Source: Flavobacterium zhairuonense (GTDB lineage Bacteria > Bacteroidota > Bacteroidia > Flavobacteriales > Flavobacteriaceae). Taken from it: a DNA stretch of 64,000 nt. The notes beneath the pieces were generated by a model, which worked only from the letters and a program-made list of their open reading frames with translations, was not told where the DNA came from and ran no database searches. The stretch is from assembly GCF_004352915.1 (NCBI RefSeq), contig NZ_SJSY01000076.1:659308-723307 (forward strand), given 5' to 3'. The first letter of the stretch is position 1. Each line of letters starts with the position of its first letter. Shown here in pieces: positions 15,785 to 24,073 of this stretch. Both the position numbers and the translations under genes were made by a program.

Positions 15785-16978
15785 TTATCTAATCTGTCCT
15801 TCTCCGTAAACGTACCATTTGTTTGTTACCAAATGCTGTAAACCAATTGGGCCTCTTTGGTGTAATTTATCGGTACTGATTGCTAATTCTCCACCAAGAC
15901 CAAATTGTCCGCCGTCTGTAAAACGGGTTGAGGCATTTTGATAAACTGCAGCAGCATCGATCGATTCCATAAACTGCTGTGCAACTTCATCATCTCTAGT
16001 TATAATTGCTGCAGAATGTCCTCCGCAGTATTTATTGATCATATTAATGGCATGCTCTTGAGAATCTATGGTTCCGATTACGATTTTGTAATCTAAGAAC
16101 TCTTCATACCAAATATCTTCGTTTTCAATTGTTTTAGTATTTTCGAAATTCTCTAATGATTTATCTACAATAACTTCCACTTTTGCTTCCATTAAAGCTT
16201 CTATCAACATTGCAACAAAACCTTCAAAGTTTGGCAATTTCGAATCGATTAAAACTTTATCCAAAGCATTACAAGCCGAAATTTTAGATGTTTTAGCATT
16301 CAAAATCACTTTTAGAGCCAAATCAGTATCTGCTTTTTCATGAACGTAAACAAAATTATTTCCTCGTCCGCTTACGATTACGGGACAAGTTGCGTGTGCT
16401 TTTACAAACTCAATTAGCTTTTCTCCGCCTCTTGGAACTATTAAATCAACTTTTTGAGTTGGTTTTTCTAAGAAAGCTTGAGTTTCTGTTCGGTTGTAAT
16501 TCAGATACTCTACCCAATCTTTTGAAACTTCGTTTTCTTCTAAAGCTTTATGCCAAAGACTTACGATTTTCAAGTTTGATTTTAAAGACTCTTTTCCTCC
16601 TTTTAATAAAATCTTATTTCCAGATTTAAAAGCGATTCCACCCGCTTCTATTGTAACATCTGGACGCGATTCGTAAATAATTAAAATCGTTCCGAAAGCA
16701 GCGGTTTTATTCACCACTTTTATTCCATTATCATGTGTAAAATGAAAACGCTCAACGCCAATGGGATCTTCCTGAGAAGCTAACTGATTTAACGATAAAA
16801 TCATTTCGTCAACTTTTTTATCATCGACTTTTAAGCGTTCTTCCATCGCTAAATCTGAGCCATCGTAATCTGATAAATCTTCCTGATTAGTCAAGATTAT
16901 CTCATTCCGCTCCTGCTCGACCAGCTTTGCCATAGTCCGCAAAACCGCATTGCGTGTTTCAATTGATAATGGTTTCAT
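15785..16978 (-). CDS. proA: Glutamate-5-semialdehyde dehydrogenase
   Basis: This 397-residue enzyme reduces gamma-glutamyl phosphate to glutamate semialdehyde with NADPH, the second step of proline synthesis. The aldehyde-dehydrogenase fold is clear: VVNKTAAFGTILIIYESRPD, the conserved IAFKSGNKILLKGGKE, the catalytic Cys in KTSKISACNALDKVLI (about residue 237), and the GAYQNASTRF-like AAVYQNASTRFTDGGQFG. The length is normal. It is followed by proB after a spacer of about 160 bases. proC is not in this window. Confidence 0.96.
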   Translation of the reverse strand: MKPLSIETRNAVLRTMAKLVEQERNEIILTNQEDLSDYDGSDLAMEERLKVDDKKVDEMILSLNQLASQEDPIGVERFHFTHDNGIKVVNKTAAFGTILIIYESRPDVTIEAGGIAFKSGNKILLKGGKESLKSNLKIVSLWHKALEENEVSKDWVEYLNYNRTETQAFLEKPTQKVDLIVPRGGEKLIEFVKAHATCPVIVSGRGNNFVYVHEKADTDLALKVILNAKTSKISACNALDKVLIDSKLPNFEGFVAMLIEALMEAKVEVIVDKSLENFENTKTIENEDIWYEEFLDYKIVIGTIDSQEHAINMINKYCGGHSAAIITRDDEVAQQFMESIDAAAVYQNASTRFTDGGQFGLGGELAISTDKLHQRGPIGLQHLVTNKWYVYGEGQIR

Positions 16979-17002
16979 TTTTTTGGTTTAATTGGTTAGT
17001 TG

Positions 17003-17058
17003 GTTTAATCGTTAATTCGTTTAACCGGTTAATCGATTAAACGAATTAACGATTAAAC
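17003..17058. repeat. Perfect 22-bp inverted repeat between argD and proA
   Basis: Bases 17003-17024 (starting GTTTAATCGTTAATTC) and their exact complement at 17037-17058 enclose a 12-base loop. Short GGTTTAATT copies lie just outside it. It would form a very stable hairpin in operon mRNA. Confidence 0.9.
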
Positions 17059-17060
17059 GA

Positions 17061-18194
17061 TTAAAGTTCTTCCAAACTTTCTTTTAAAGCTTTTACAAAC
17101 GTATCGATATCAGCTTTTTTGACAGTTAAAGGCGGTAAAATTCTTAACAGATTTTTATTGTTCGCGCTACCTGTAAAAATGTGTTTTTCGATGATTAATT
17201 TCTTTCTTAAAGCTGCTACATCAAAATCAAATTCCACTCCAAGCATTAAGCCTTTTCCTTTTACTTGTTTGATTCCGTCAACTTCTTTGATTTTTTCTAA
17301 GAAATATTCGTAAACTTCATTTACATTCTTTTGTAAATCTAGTTTTTCAATTACATCTAAAACTGCAATTCCTGCTGCACAAGATAAATGGCTTCCGCCG
17401 AAAGTAGTTCCTAATAATCCGAAACTAGCTTCGAATTTTGGAGAAATCAAAATCGCTCCAACTGGGAAACCGTTCCCCATTCCTTTTGCAACTGAAATAA
17501 TATCAGCATTGATTCCGTGGTGTTGGAAAGCGAAGAATTTCCCGCTTCTTCCGTATCCAGATTGCACTTCGTCTAAAATCAAAACAACATCATGTTTTTT
17601 ACATACTTTTTCTAAAGCCTGGAAAAATTCAGTTGTTCCTTGATCTAAACCTCCAACTCCTTGAATTCCTTCGATAATTACTGCTGTAACATCACCTTTA
17701 GCCAGTTCAGCTTCAACCAATTCGATTTGGTTTAAAGGTAAAAAAGTAACTACTTGTTGCGCATTTATTGGAGCAACAATCTTTTTATTATCTGTAACCG
17801 CAACTGCCGCAGAAGTTCTTCCGTGGAAAGAATTGTGAAAAGCTACGACTCTTGATTTTCCGTTATGGAAAGAAGCTAATTTTAAAGCATTTTCGTTTGC
17901 TTCAGCTCCAGAACTGCATAAAAATAATTCGTAATCCTCAAGACCAGAAAGTTTTCCTAATTTCTGAGCCAGTTCCACCTGTAAAGGGTTTTGAATAGCA
18001 TTAGAATAGAAACCTAAATTATCTATCTGATTTTTAAGTTTAGCTACATAATCCGGCTGTGTGTGTCCGATAGAAATCACACCGTGTCCGCTGTATAAAT
18101 CTAAATATTCTACTCCTTTGTCATCAATAATTGTACAATCTACTGCTTTTACTGGAGTTATGTCGTATAATGGGTAAACGTTGAATAAGTTCAT
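17061..18194 (-). CDS. argD: Acetylornithine/succinylornithine aminotransferase
   Basis: This 377-residue class III PLP aminotransferase converts N-acylglutamate semialdehyde into N-acylornithine. Visible motifs are LCSSGAEANENALKLA, the substrate loop FHNSFHGRT, the PLP-binding LILDEVQSGYGRSGKFF, the Schiff-base Lys in SVAKGMGNGFPVGA, and TTFGGSHLSCAAG. The length is close to other ArgD proteins. It lies between argC and proA. In these bacteria the same enzyme may serve other acylated diamines; this is family knowledge rather than something the sequence shows. Confidence 0.93.
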   Translation of the reverse strand: MNLFNVYPLYDITPVKAVDCTIIDDKGVEYLDLYSGHGVISIGHTQPDYVAKLKNQIDNLGFYSNAIQNPLQVELAQKLGKLSGLEDYELFLCSSGAEANENALKLASFHNGKSRVVAFHNSFHGRTSAAVAVTDNKKIVAPINAQQVVTFLPLNQIELVEAELAKGDVTAVIIEGIQGVGGLDQGTTEFFQALEKVCKKHDVVLILDEVQSGYGRSGKFFAFQHHGINADIISVAKGMGNGFPVGAILISPKFEASFGLLGTTFGGSHLSCAAGIAVLDVIEKLDLQKNVNEVYEYFLEKIKEVDGIKQVKGKGLMLGVEFDFDVAALRKKLIIEKHIFTGSANNKNLLRILPPLTVKKADIDTFVKALKESLEEL

Positions 18195-18205
18195 CTTTTC
18201 TTTTT

Positions 18206-18273
18206 AGTTGTTGGTTGATTGTTGTTGGTTGATGGTCTTATCTGATGTTTCCATCAACTGTAAACCAACAACT
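18206..18273. repeat. Imperfect inverted repeat between argC and argD
   Basis: GTTGATGG/CCATCAAC (228-235 and 251-258) and GTTGTTGGTT/AACCAACAAC form a broken hairpin. GTTGTTGGTTGAT is present twice in the left arm. Confidence 0.7.
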
Positions 18274-18284
18274 ATCAACTATTA

Positions 18285-19262
18285 TTAAAATCCGCTTGGT
18301 TTCAAATGTAAACCTGTGGTTTCTTCTAAACCGAACATTAAATTCATGTTTTGAATTGCTTGTCCTGAAGCACCTTTAGTTAAATTATCGATAATTGATG
18401 TTATGAGAACCCGGTTTCCTTTTTTCAATAAACTAATAATACATTTATTCGTCTGCACCACTTGTTTCATGTTTATGTTTGTTGTGGTAACGGTTACGAA
18501 AGGCTCATTTTTATAGAACTCTTCATATTTTGCAACCAATTGCTCCAAACTATCATCGCATAATGTATAAAGCGTTGCAAAAATTCCTCTTGGAAAATCT
18601 CCCCTATTCGGAATAAAAAGCAATTCGCTGTCAAAATCATCTTGCAACTGAACTAAGCTTTCTCCAATTTCGCCTAAATGCTGGTGTTCAAAAGCTTTAT
18701 AATGCGACATATTATTGTTTCTCCAACTGAAATGAGAAGTTTCTGAAAGACTTACTCCTGCCCCAGTACTTCCGGTTGTTGCATTAATATGTACATCATT
18801 ATTCAGCATATTATGTTCTGCTAATGGCAATAAAGCCAATTGAATAGCGGTTGCAAAACAACCAGGATTTGCGATATAATTTGCTTTTTTGATTTCGGCT
18901 TTATTGATTTCAGGCAATCCGTAAATAAAATCTTTTCCTTCGAAATGCGCATCTTTATTCAATCTGAAATCATTTCCTAAATCGATGATTTTAGTATGAC
19001 TTGCAAACTGATTTTCTTTCAAAAATGAAATCGATTTTCCGTGACCTAAACATAAGAAAACAACATTCACATTTGGATTGATTTCATCTGTAAAATTCAT
19101 TTCAATATCACCCATCAAATCTTGGTGCGCTACAGAAAGAGGTTTTCCAGCGTTTGTTGTACTGTAAACAAAATCGATGTTTACTTTGGGGTGATACATT
19201 AAAATTCTGATGAGTTCTCCGGCCGTGTAGCCCGAACCACCAATAATTCCGACATTAATCAT
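18285..19262 (-). CDS. argC: N-acetyl-gamma-glutamyl-phosphate reductase
   Basis: This 325-residue NADPH enzyme reduces N-acylglutamyl phosphate to the semialdehyde. It has the N-terminal nucleotide loop VGIIGGSGYTAGELIRIL, the active-site Cys in ANPGCFATAIQLALLPL, and the GASGQAIQNMNLMFG motif near the C-terminus. The start codon overlaps the end of argG by eight bases, so the two are coupled. The length is normal for the family. Confidence 0.96.
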   Translation of the reverse strand: MINVGIIGGSGYTAGELIRILMYHPKVNIDFVYSTTNAGKPLSVAHQDLMGDIEMNFTDEINPNVNVVFLCLGHGKSISFLKENQFASHTKIIDLGNDFRLNKDAHFEGKDFIYGLPEINKAEIKKANYIANPGCFATAIQLALLPLAEHNMLNNDVHINATTGSTGAGVSLSETSHFSWRNNNMSHYKAFEHQHLGEIGESLVQLQDDFDSELLFIPNRGDFPRGIFATLYTLCDDSLEQLVAKYEEFYKNEPFVTVTTTNINMKQVVQTNKCIISLLKKGNRVLITSIIDNLTKGASGQAIQNMNLMFGLEETTGLHLKPSGF

Positions 19263-20448
19263 GATCTAATTTGTTTACAGATGAGAATATGTTTTGTGCA
19301 TTTCCTAAAATCTTGATAAATCCTTTTGCATCGTCAGATGTCCAAGCATTGTTCATTTCTCCGTATTGGCCGAAACCTGTGTTCATTAAATCATTTTCAG
19401 ATTCGATTCCGTCCAATGAGAAATGATATGGTTTTAAAGAAACTGTTACCGTTCCGTTTACTGTTTTTTGTGTGTCTTGCAAGAAAGTTTCAATATTTCT
19501 CATAACTGGATCCAAGAACTGACCTTCATGAAATAACATTCCATACCAGTTTCCTAATTGCTCTTTCCAGTATTGTTGCCATTTTCCAAGAGTGTGTTTC
19601 TCTAATAAATGGTGCGCTTTGATAATAATTAAAGGAGCAGCAGCTTCAAAACCAACTCTTCCTTTAATTCCGATAATAGTATCTCCAACGTGAATATCTC
19701 TACCAATTGCGTAAGCACTTGCTAGTTTTTCAAGAGCTACAATATTATTTGAAGGTTTATCTGTTTTTCCGTTTAAACCAACTAATTCTCCTTGTTCAAA
19801 ATGAAGCGTTACTTTTTCTTCTCCTTCTTTTTGTAATTGCGAAGGATAAGCTTCACTTGGCAATGGTTGTCCTGAAGTCAAAGTTTCTTTTCCTCCAACA
19901 CTTGTTCCCCAAAGTCCTTTATTGATAGAATATTGTGCTTTTTCCCAAGAATAATGAACTCCGTTTTGAGCTAAATAATCAACTTCTTCTTGTCTTGATA
20001 ATTTTAAATCTCTAATTGGAGTAATAATTTCGATTTCTGGAGCAATAGTTTGGAAAATCAAATCGAAACGAATTTGGTCATTTCCTGCACCTGTACTTCC
20101 GTGAGCGATTGCAGTAGCTCCTACTTTTTTCGCATATTTTATAGCTTCAATTGCTTGAAAAACACGCTCAGCACTTACTGATAATGGATAAGTATTGTTT
20201 TTTAATACATTTCCGAAAATCAAATATTTTATAGCTTTATCGTAATATTTATCTAAAATTGTTAAGTTGGCGTGTTGTGCACTTCCTAACTCATAAGCTC
20301 TTTTTTCAATAGCTGTTAATTCTTCAGCAAAAAATCCTCCTGTGTCAACAAGAACAGTGTGAACTTCGTATCCTTTTTCATTTTTTAAATATTTCAAACA
20401 ATACGAGGTATCTAATCCTCCGCTATAAGCTAATACTACTTTTTTCAT
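19255..20448 (-). CDS. argG: Argininosuccinate synthase
   Basis: This 397-residue enzyme joins citrulline and aspartate with ATP. It has the N-type ATP pyrophosphatase P-loop VVLAYSGGLDTSYCLKYL at residues 3-20, the motif IAHGSTGAGNDQIRFDL, and the conserved C-terminal region around DPVMRNIETFL. The length is typical for ArgG. It is the second gene of the operon, after the acetyltransferase, and overlaps argC. Confidence 0.97.
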   Translation of the reverse strand: MKKVVLAYSGGLDTSYCLKYLKNEKGYEVHTVLVDTGGFFAEELTAIEKRAYELGSAQHANLTILDKYYDKAIKYLIFGNVLKNNTYPLSVSAERVFQAIEAIKYAKKVGATAIAHGSTGAGNDQIRFDLIFQTIAPEIEIITPIRDLKLSRQEEVDYLAQNGVHYSWEKAQYSINKGLWGTSVGGKETLTSGQPLPSEAYPSQLQKEGEEKVTLHFEQGELVGLNGKTDKPSNNIVALEKLASAYAIGRDIHVGDTIIGIKGRVGFEAAAPLIIIKAHHLLEKHTLGKWQQYWKEQLGNWYGMLFHEGQFLDPVMRNIETFLQDTQKTVNGTVTVSLKPYHFSLDGIESENDLMNTGFGQYGEMNNAWTSDDAKGFIKILGNAQNIFSSVNKLDHD

Positions 20449-20511
20449 TTTTTATAATTTAGGCTAATACTTTCGTATGTAGCAGTTTGAGATTTTTTCT
20501 ATTTTAATGGG

Positions 20512-21147
20512 TTAAACAAAAAATGCTATTATTTTATTTAAGAATAAAGCTTGTTTAATTTTTTTAAGTCTGCTTAAAACAGCCTCGTTAAAAGGATGTC
20601 TTGGCGGTGTTTTTTGTTTTTCTTTTGGGTCATATAACATTCCTGTACAAAGACACATTTTGTTTTCCTTGCTTTGTAAAATTGGGAAGTTAGTACAAGT
20701 TTTACAACCTGCCCAGAAACTTGGATCGGTTGTTAATTCTGAGAACGGAACTGGTTTATAGCCTAATTCAGAGTTAATTTTCATTACCGCCAAACCAGTT
20801 GTAATTCCAAATATTTTAGCATCTGGGAATCTTTTCAAAGAATATTCAAAAACTTTTGATTTTATCTTTTTTGCCAATCCTAAACTTCTATAGTCAGGAT
20901 GCACAATTAATCCCGAATGCGCCACGAATTTTCCGTGTTGCCAGCTTTCGATATAACAAAAACCTGCAAATTTCCCGTCTGCCAGAGCAATCATCGCATC
21001 ACCATTCGACATTTTTTTCTGAATGTACTCAGGAGTTCTTTTAGCAATCCCCGTACCTCTTAACAAGGCAGATGATTCTATCGTATCGCAAATTTCTTGT
21101 GCGAATTTGAAGTGTTCTTCCTGGGTAACAACAATAGAGATCTTCAT
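20512..21147 (-). CDS. GNAT acetyltransferase heading the arginine operon, candidate N-acylglutamate synthase
   Basis: This protein has 211 residues from ATG 21147 (MKISIVVTQEEHFKFAQEIC); the frame also opens at a TTG two codons upstream. The GNAT core is visible: MIALADGKFAGFCYIE, then the acyl-CoA loop VHPDYRSLGLAKKI (82-95). A C-terminal extension carries a Cys cluster, GCKTC (148, 151) and CLC (165, 167), that could bind zinc. It is the first gene of an otherwise complete arginine operon that lacks a recognisable argA, argJ or an ArgA-type kinase fusion. This makes it the best candidate for the enzyme acylating glutamate. That role is inference from context. The alternative is an unrelated acetyltransferase. 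Confidence 0.8.
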   Translation of the reverse strand: MKISIVVTQEEHFKFAQEICDTIESSALLRGTGIAKRTPEYIQKKMSNGDAMIALADGKFAGFCYIESWQHGKFVAHSGLIVHPDYRSLGLAKKIKSKVFEYSLKRFPDAKIFGITTGLAVMKINSELGYKPVPFSELTTDPSFWAGCKTCTNFPILQSKENKMCLCTGMLYDPKEKQKTPPRHPFNEAVLSRLKKIKQALFLNKIIAFFV

Positions 21148-21304
21148 TTTCAATAATTGAAGTTAGAGTTAAAAATTAAAGCATATTGATTCGTTTGAAA
21201 TCCAGAATTGAATCCAATAAAATTAAGCAAAATAGAAGTAACATTCTCAAAATCAAAAACTTGATCAAGAAAATTTACAAAATAATAAATACTTTTAGGA
21301 TATG

Positions 21305-21321
21305 TTTGTCCAATGGACAAA
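21305..21321. promoter_or_regulatory. Palindrome TTTGTCCA-A-TGGACAAA in the arginine leader
   Basis: Eight-base arms around one A form a perfect palindrome about 155 bases before the acetyltransferase start. The core TTTGTC/GACAAA recurs at 21428-21442. It may be an operator, or an RNA hairpin able to swap partners with the upstream copy. Confidence 0.5.
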
Positions 21322-21349
21322 TTATGTGATTTCAAAATGAAAAATGGAT

Positions 21350-21471
21350 ATGAATAAATATACGGCTATAAAACTCAGTGAACACTATAGAGATAGCGTC
21401 CGTACTTCGGGAGAAGTAATCGGTGAGTTTGTCCGTGACAAAGAAGTTATATGTAAACTTATTTTATTCAT
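21350..21471 (-). ncRNA. Structured leader RNA of the arginine operon (candidate cis-regulatory RNA)
   Basis: From the predicted transcription start near 21470, the minus-strand RNA can fold into nested helices: a 9-bp closing stem (463-471 with 350-358), a 4-bp stem (433-436 with 362-365), and a 7-bp stem (424-430 with 371-377). The last encloses two hairpins: 413-423 with 400-408 (nine pairs, an AU bulge, loop UCCC) and 393-398 with 383-388 (six pairs, loop CUCU). Together they make a three-way junction. One pair is G-U in the minus RNA but A-C on the plus strand, which favours the minus strand. The hairpin TTTGTC/GACAAA (428-442) would compete with two of these stems, as a switch requires. 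It matches no riboswitch class I know. Ligand and function are inference. Confidence 0.55.
21428..21442. promoter_or_regulatory. Palindrome TTTGTC-CGT-GACAAA in the arginine leader
   Basis: Six-base arms with a 3-base centre repeat the core of the palindrome at 21305-21321. In RNA this hairpin excludes the stems at 424-430 and 433-436 of the leader structure. Confidence 0.5.
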
Positions 21472-21476
21472 CGGTG

Positions 21477-21504
21477 CAAAATTACATTATTTTTTAATTC
21501 ACAA
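21477..21504 (-). promoter_or_regulatory. argG: Promoter of the arginine/proline operon
   Basis: The minus strand has TTG (21504-21502), a 17-base spacer and TAATTTTG (21484-21477), a full match to the Bacteroidota consensus. The start of transcription would fall near 21470, leaving an untranslated leader of about 320 bases. Confidence 0.7.
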
Positions 21505-21552
21505 AACAAAAAATTAAAATTCTAACATTTTTTTTACGTTTTGTGAATATAC

Positions 21553-21592
21553 AGAAAAACAAAACCCGATAATTGCTGACAACTATCGGGTT
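21553..21592 (-). terminator. Terminator after the M1 peptidase
   Basis: In the minus direction AACCCGATA and TATCGGGTT (592-584 and 571-563) form a stem followed by TTTTGTTTTT. It separates the peptidase from the arginine promoter. Confidence 0.8.
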
Positions 21593-21619
21593 ATAAATGA
21601 TTTAAAAATATCTTAAACT

Positions 21620-23887
21620 TTAATTCTTAGTAAATGGAATTGATTTACCATCAGACAAAATCATATCAACAGCAGTTTTAGCTTCGTTGAATTTGAACTT
21701 CACTCCTGCTCTTTTTGATTCAAACGTATCTTTTTCTCCAGGTACTGGTTTTACTGAGAACTTAGGATAATCTGTCAATTCAGCATACAAAGCACTGTTT
21801 TTCTCTGTGAATTCAATTTTAACAGGCGCTTTAGAAGTTGAATAATTTCCTAAATAACCATCTAAAATCACATCTTGCTCCACTTTGCCTTTTCCTGCTG
21901 TCCAAACGTTATTTGATTCATTGAAATCAGGAAATGCATGATCAGGATCCAAGGTAATGCTTTCTATTTCTTCGGTAGAATTATGCTTGAAAGACCAATC
22001 ATTATTACGTTGCCAAATTTCTACTGGCAAATTAACTCGAGTAACTTTTCCGCTTTTTGTTTTAACATCCAAAACAATCGGCATTGGCATTTTTTCAAAA
22101 TTTTCAACTGTAATAATTACACCTTTTGCAGGATCATTTTTCACGTATTTAATTGAATTAACACCTTGGTCAAAACGCCAGTTGTTTACGTACCAGCTTC
22201 TCCAGAACCAGCTTAAATCTTCTCCAGCAACATTTTCCATCGATCTAAAAAAATCATCTGGTTGTGGATGTTTGTAAGCCCAACGCTGAATATAAATTCT
22301 AAAAGCGTTATCAAAACGTTCTTTTCCTAAAATTTGCTCTCTCAAAATCACCAACCCAGCGCTTGGCTTAAAATAACAAAGCATACCAATATTGGCTTCC
22401 TTCATATTATCAGGAGAACTCATAATAGTTTCTAAATCAGGTCTAGTAAATGGTTCTGCCTGTTCGTGCAAATCTGTTGGTTTTTCTTTGTATTCACCAT
22501 TATTGAAAGCGGCAGTACTTAATGAATTGATAAAAGTATTGAATCCTTCATCCATCCATGCAAATAATCTTTCATTTGACCCCACAATCATTGGAAACCA
22601 AATATGCCCAAATTCATGGTCTGTAACTCCCCAAAGATCCTCTTTCTGAGACTTCCATCCACAGAAAACAATTCCAGGATATTCCATTCCACCTTCATTT
22701 CCTGCAACATTAGTTGCAACTGGATAAGGATATTCGAACCATTGTTTTGAATAATGCTCGATTGCTCCTTTTACATATTCACTTGAGCGTCCGTATGCGT
22801 CATTTCCATTACTTTCAACTGGATAAGCTGATAATGCCAAAGCTTTTTTACCGCTTGGCAAGTTGATTTTTGCTCCATCTAAAATAAAAGCTGAAGACGA
22901 TGCCCAAGAAAAATCACGTGCATTTTTGATTTTATAGTGCCAAGTTTTTTCAGTTCCTACATTTGCGTTTGCTGTAGCGTTAACTTCGTCAGCGGTACGA
23001 ATCATAACAGTTTTGTCACTGTTCGAAGCGTCTTTGTATCGTTTTAATTGTTCTGCCGAAAGAACTTCAGCACCATTGATTAATTCTCCAGAAGCTACAA
23101 CGTATTGATTTCCTGGAACCGTCAATTTTACGTCAAAATCTCCGTACTCTAAGTAAAACTCAGAAGCTCCTAAATACGGTGCCGTATTCCATCCTCGCAC
23201 ATCATCATACACACACATACGTGGATACCATTGTGCAATTGTAAAGATTTTTCCATTCTTAGTTTCCAAAACCCCCATTCTGTCAGATCCTTCAAAAGGA
23301 GCAATAAACGAGAATTCGATTTTGATTTTTACAGAAGCTCCTTTTGCTGCTAATTCTTGCGGAAGAAAAATCTGCATTCTAGTATCTGTAATAATATATT
23401 TCGCTTCAACTTCTGTTTTAGTTTTTCCTCCTGAAATTATTTTTACAGATTTAATCTTGTTTCCTCCATCAAAAACCTGACCTTGAGCCCCGTTGCGACT
23501 TCCTGTCAAAGGCACAACTGCGTTTCCTCTAGAATCATCTTTAAATAAATTTTGATCTAAATTCAGCCAAAGAAAACCTAATTTGTCGGGACTATTATTG
23601 GTATAAGTTATTTCATCTGTACCTGTAATTTCGTTGGTAAGTGCATTCAATTTTGCCGAAATCTGATAATCGGCTCTATTTTGCCAATATTCCGGACCAG
23701 GTTGACCACTTGCAGTACGTGTCGAAGTTCCGTTTTTAGTATAAAAATGCGGAGCAAAGGCATCATGATAATTGTAATTGTTTGCCGGATTTGTTGTGGT
23801 CGCCTGCGTAGATTGCTGCGCCCATACAGAAGAAATCCCAAAAAATAAAGCCGCGGTTAAAATGGCTTTTGCAGATTGCTTTTTCAT
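21620..23887 (-). CDS. M1 family metallopeptidase, exported
   Basis: This protein has about 755 residues from ATG 23887, which gives a clean signal peptide (MKKQSAKAILTAALFFGISS, then VWAQ); the longer frame from 23911 would spoil it. The M1 fold is clear: the exopeptidase-type region NEGGMEYPGIVFCG (equivalent to GAMEN), and the zinc site DHEFGHIWFPMIVGSNE with the downstream Glu in WMDEGFNTFI. The protein would be a periplasmic or outer-surface aminopeptidase. The C-terminal ~150 residues form an extra beta-rich domain. It is a single gene with its own terminator. Confidence 0.92.
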   Translation of the reverse strand: MKKQSAKAILTAALFFGISSVWAQQSTQATTTNPANNYNYHDAFAPHFYTKNGTSTRTASGQPGPEYWQNRADYQISAKLNALTNEITGTDEITYTNNSPDKLGFLWLNLDQNLFKDDSRGNAVVPLTGSRNGAQGQVFDGGNKIKSVKIISGGKTKTEVEAKYIITDTRMQIFLPQELAAKGASVKIKIEFSFIAPFEGSDRMGVLETKNGKIFTIAQWYPRMCVYDDVRGWNTAPYLGASEFYLEYGDFDVKLTVPGNQYVVASGELINGAEVLSAEQLKRYKDASNSDKTVMIRTADEVNATANANVGTEKTWHYKIKNARDFSWASSSAFILDGAKINLPSGKKALALSAYPVESNGNDAYGRSSEYVKGAIEHYSKQWFEYPYPVATNVAGNEGGMEYPGIVFCGWKSQKEDLWGVTDHEFGHIWFPMIVGSNERLFAWMDEGFNTFINSLSTAAFNNGEYKEKPTDLHEQAEPFTRPDLETIMSSPDNMKEANIGMLCYFKPSAGLVILREQILGKERFDNAFRIYIQRWAYKHPQPDDFFRSMENVAGEDLSWFWRSWYVNNWRFDQGVNSIKYVKNDPAKGVIITVENFEKMPMPIVLDVKTKSGKVTRVNLPVEIWQRNNDWSFKHNSTEEIESITLDPDHAFPDFNESNNVWTAGKGKVEQDVILDGYLGNYSTSKAPVKIEFTEKNSALYAELTDYPKFSVKPVPGEKDTFESKRAGVKFKFNEAKTAVDMILSDGKSIPFTKN

Positions 23888-24073
23888 ATTTTTTAGCTGT
23901 TTATGTAGCAAATTAATGAAAAAAAATACTATTTACGGAGAAATACCCAAGGTTAAATTTAATTTTAGCAAAATTTTATTAATTAAATAAATTAAGCGAT
24001 TTTCCTAAAAAAATAAAATTTATTCAAATACCTTTACAACTGCAATAAAATTAACAATCACAATTCTATTATT

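Noticed and set aside
21150..21335. Minus-strand 61-codon frame just before the acetyltransferase (TTG start)
   Set aside because: It is rich in Phe, Asn and Ile as expected of AT-rich random DNA, has no Arg codons that would suit an arginine leader peptide, and its TTG start has no support.
21344..21517. Plus-strand frame of 57 codons across the arginine leader (begins MDMNKYTAIKLSEHYRDSV)
   Set aside because: It lies wholly opposite the folded leader and runs into the operon promoter. Its codon pattern is explained by the inverted repeats, and no promoter or partner supports it.
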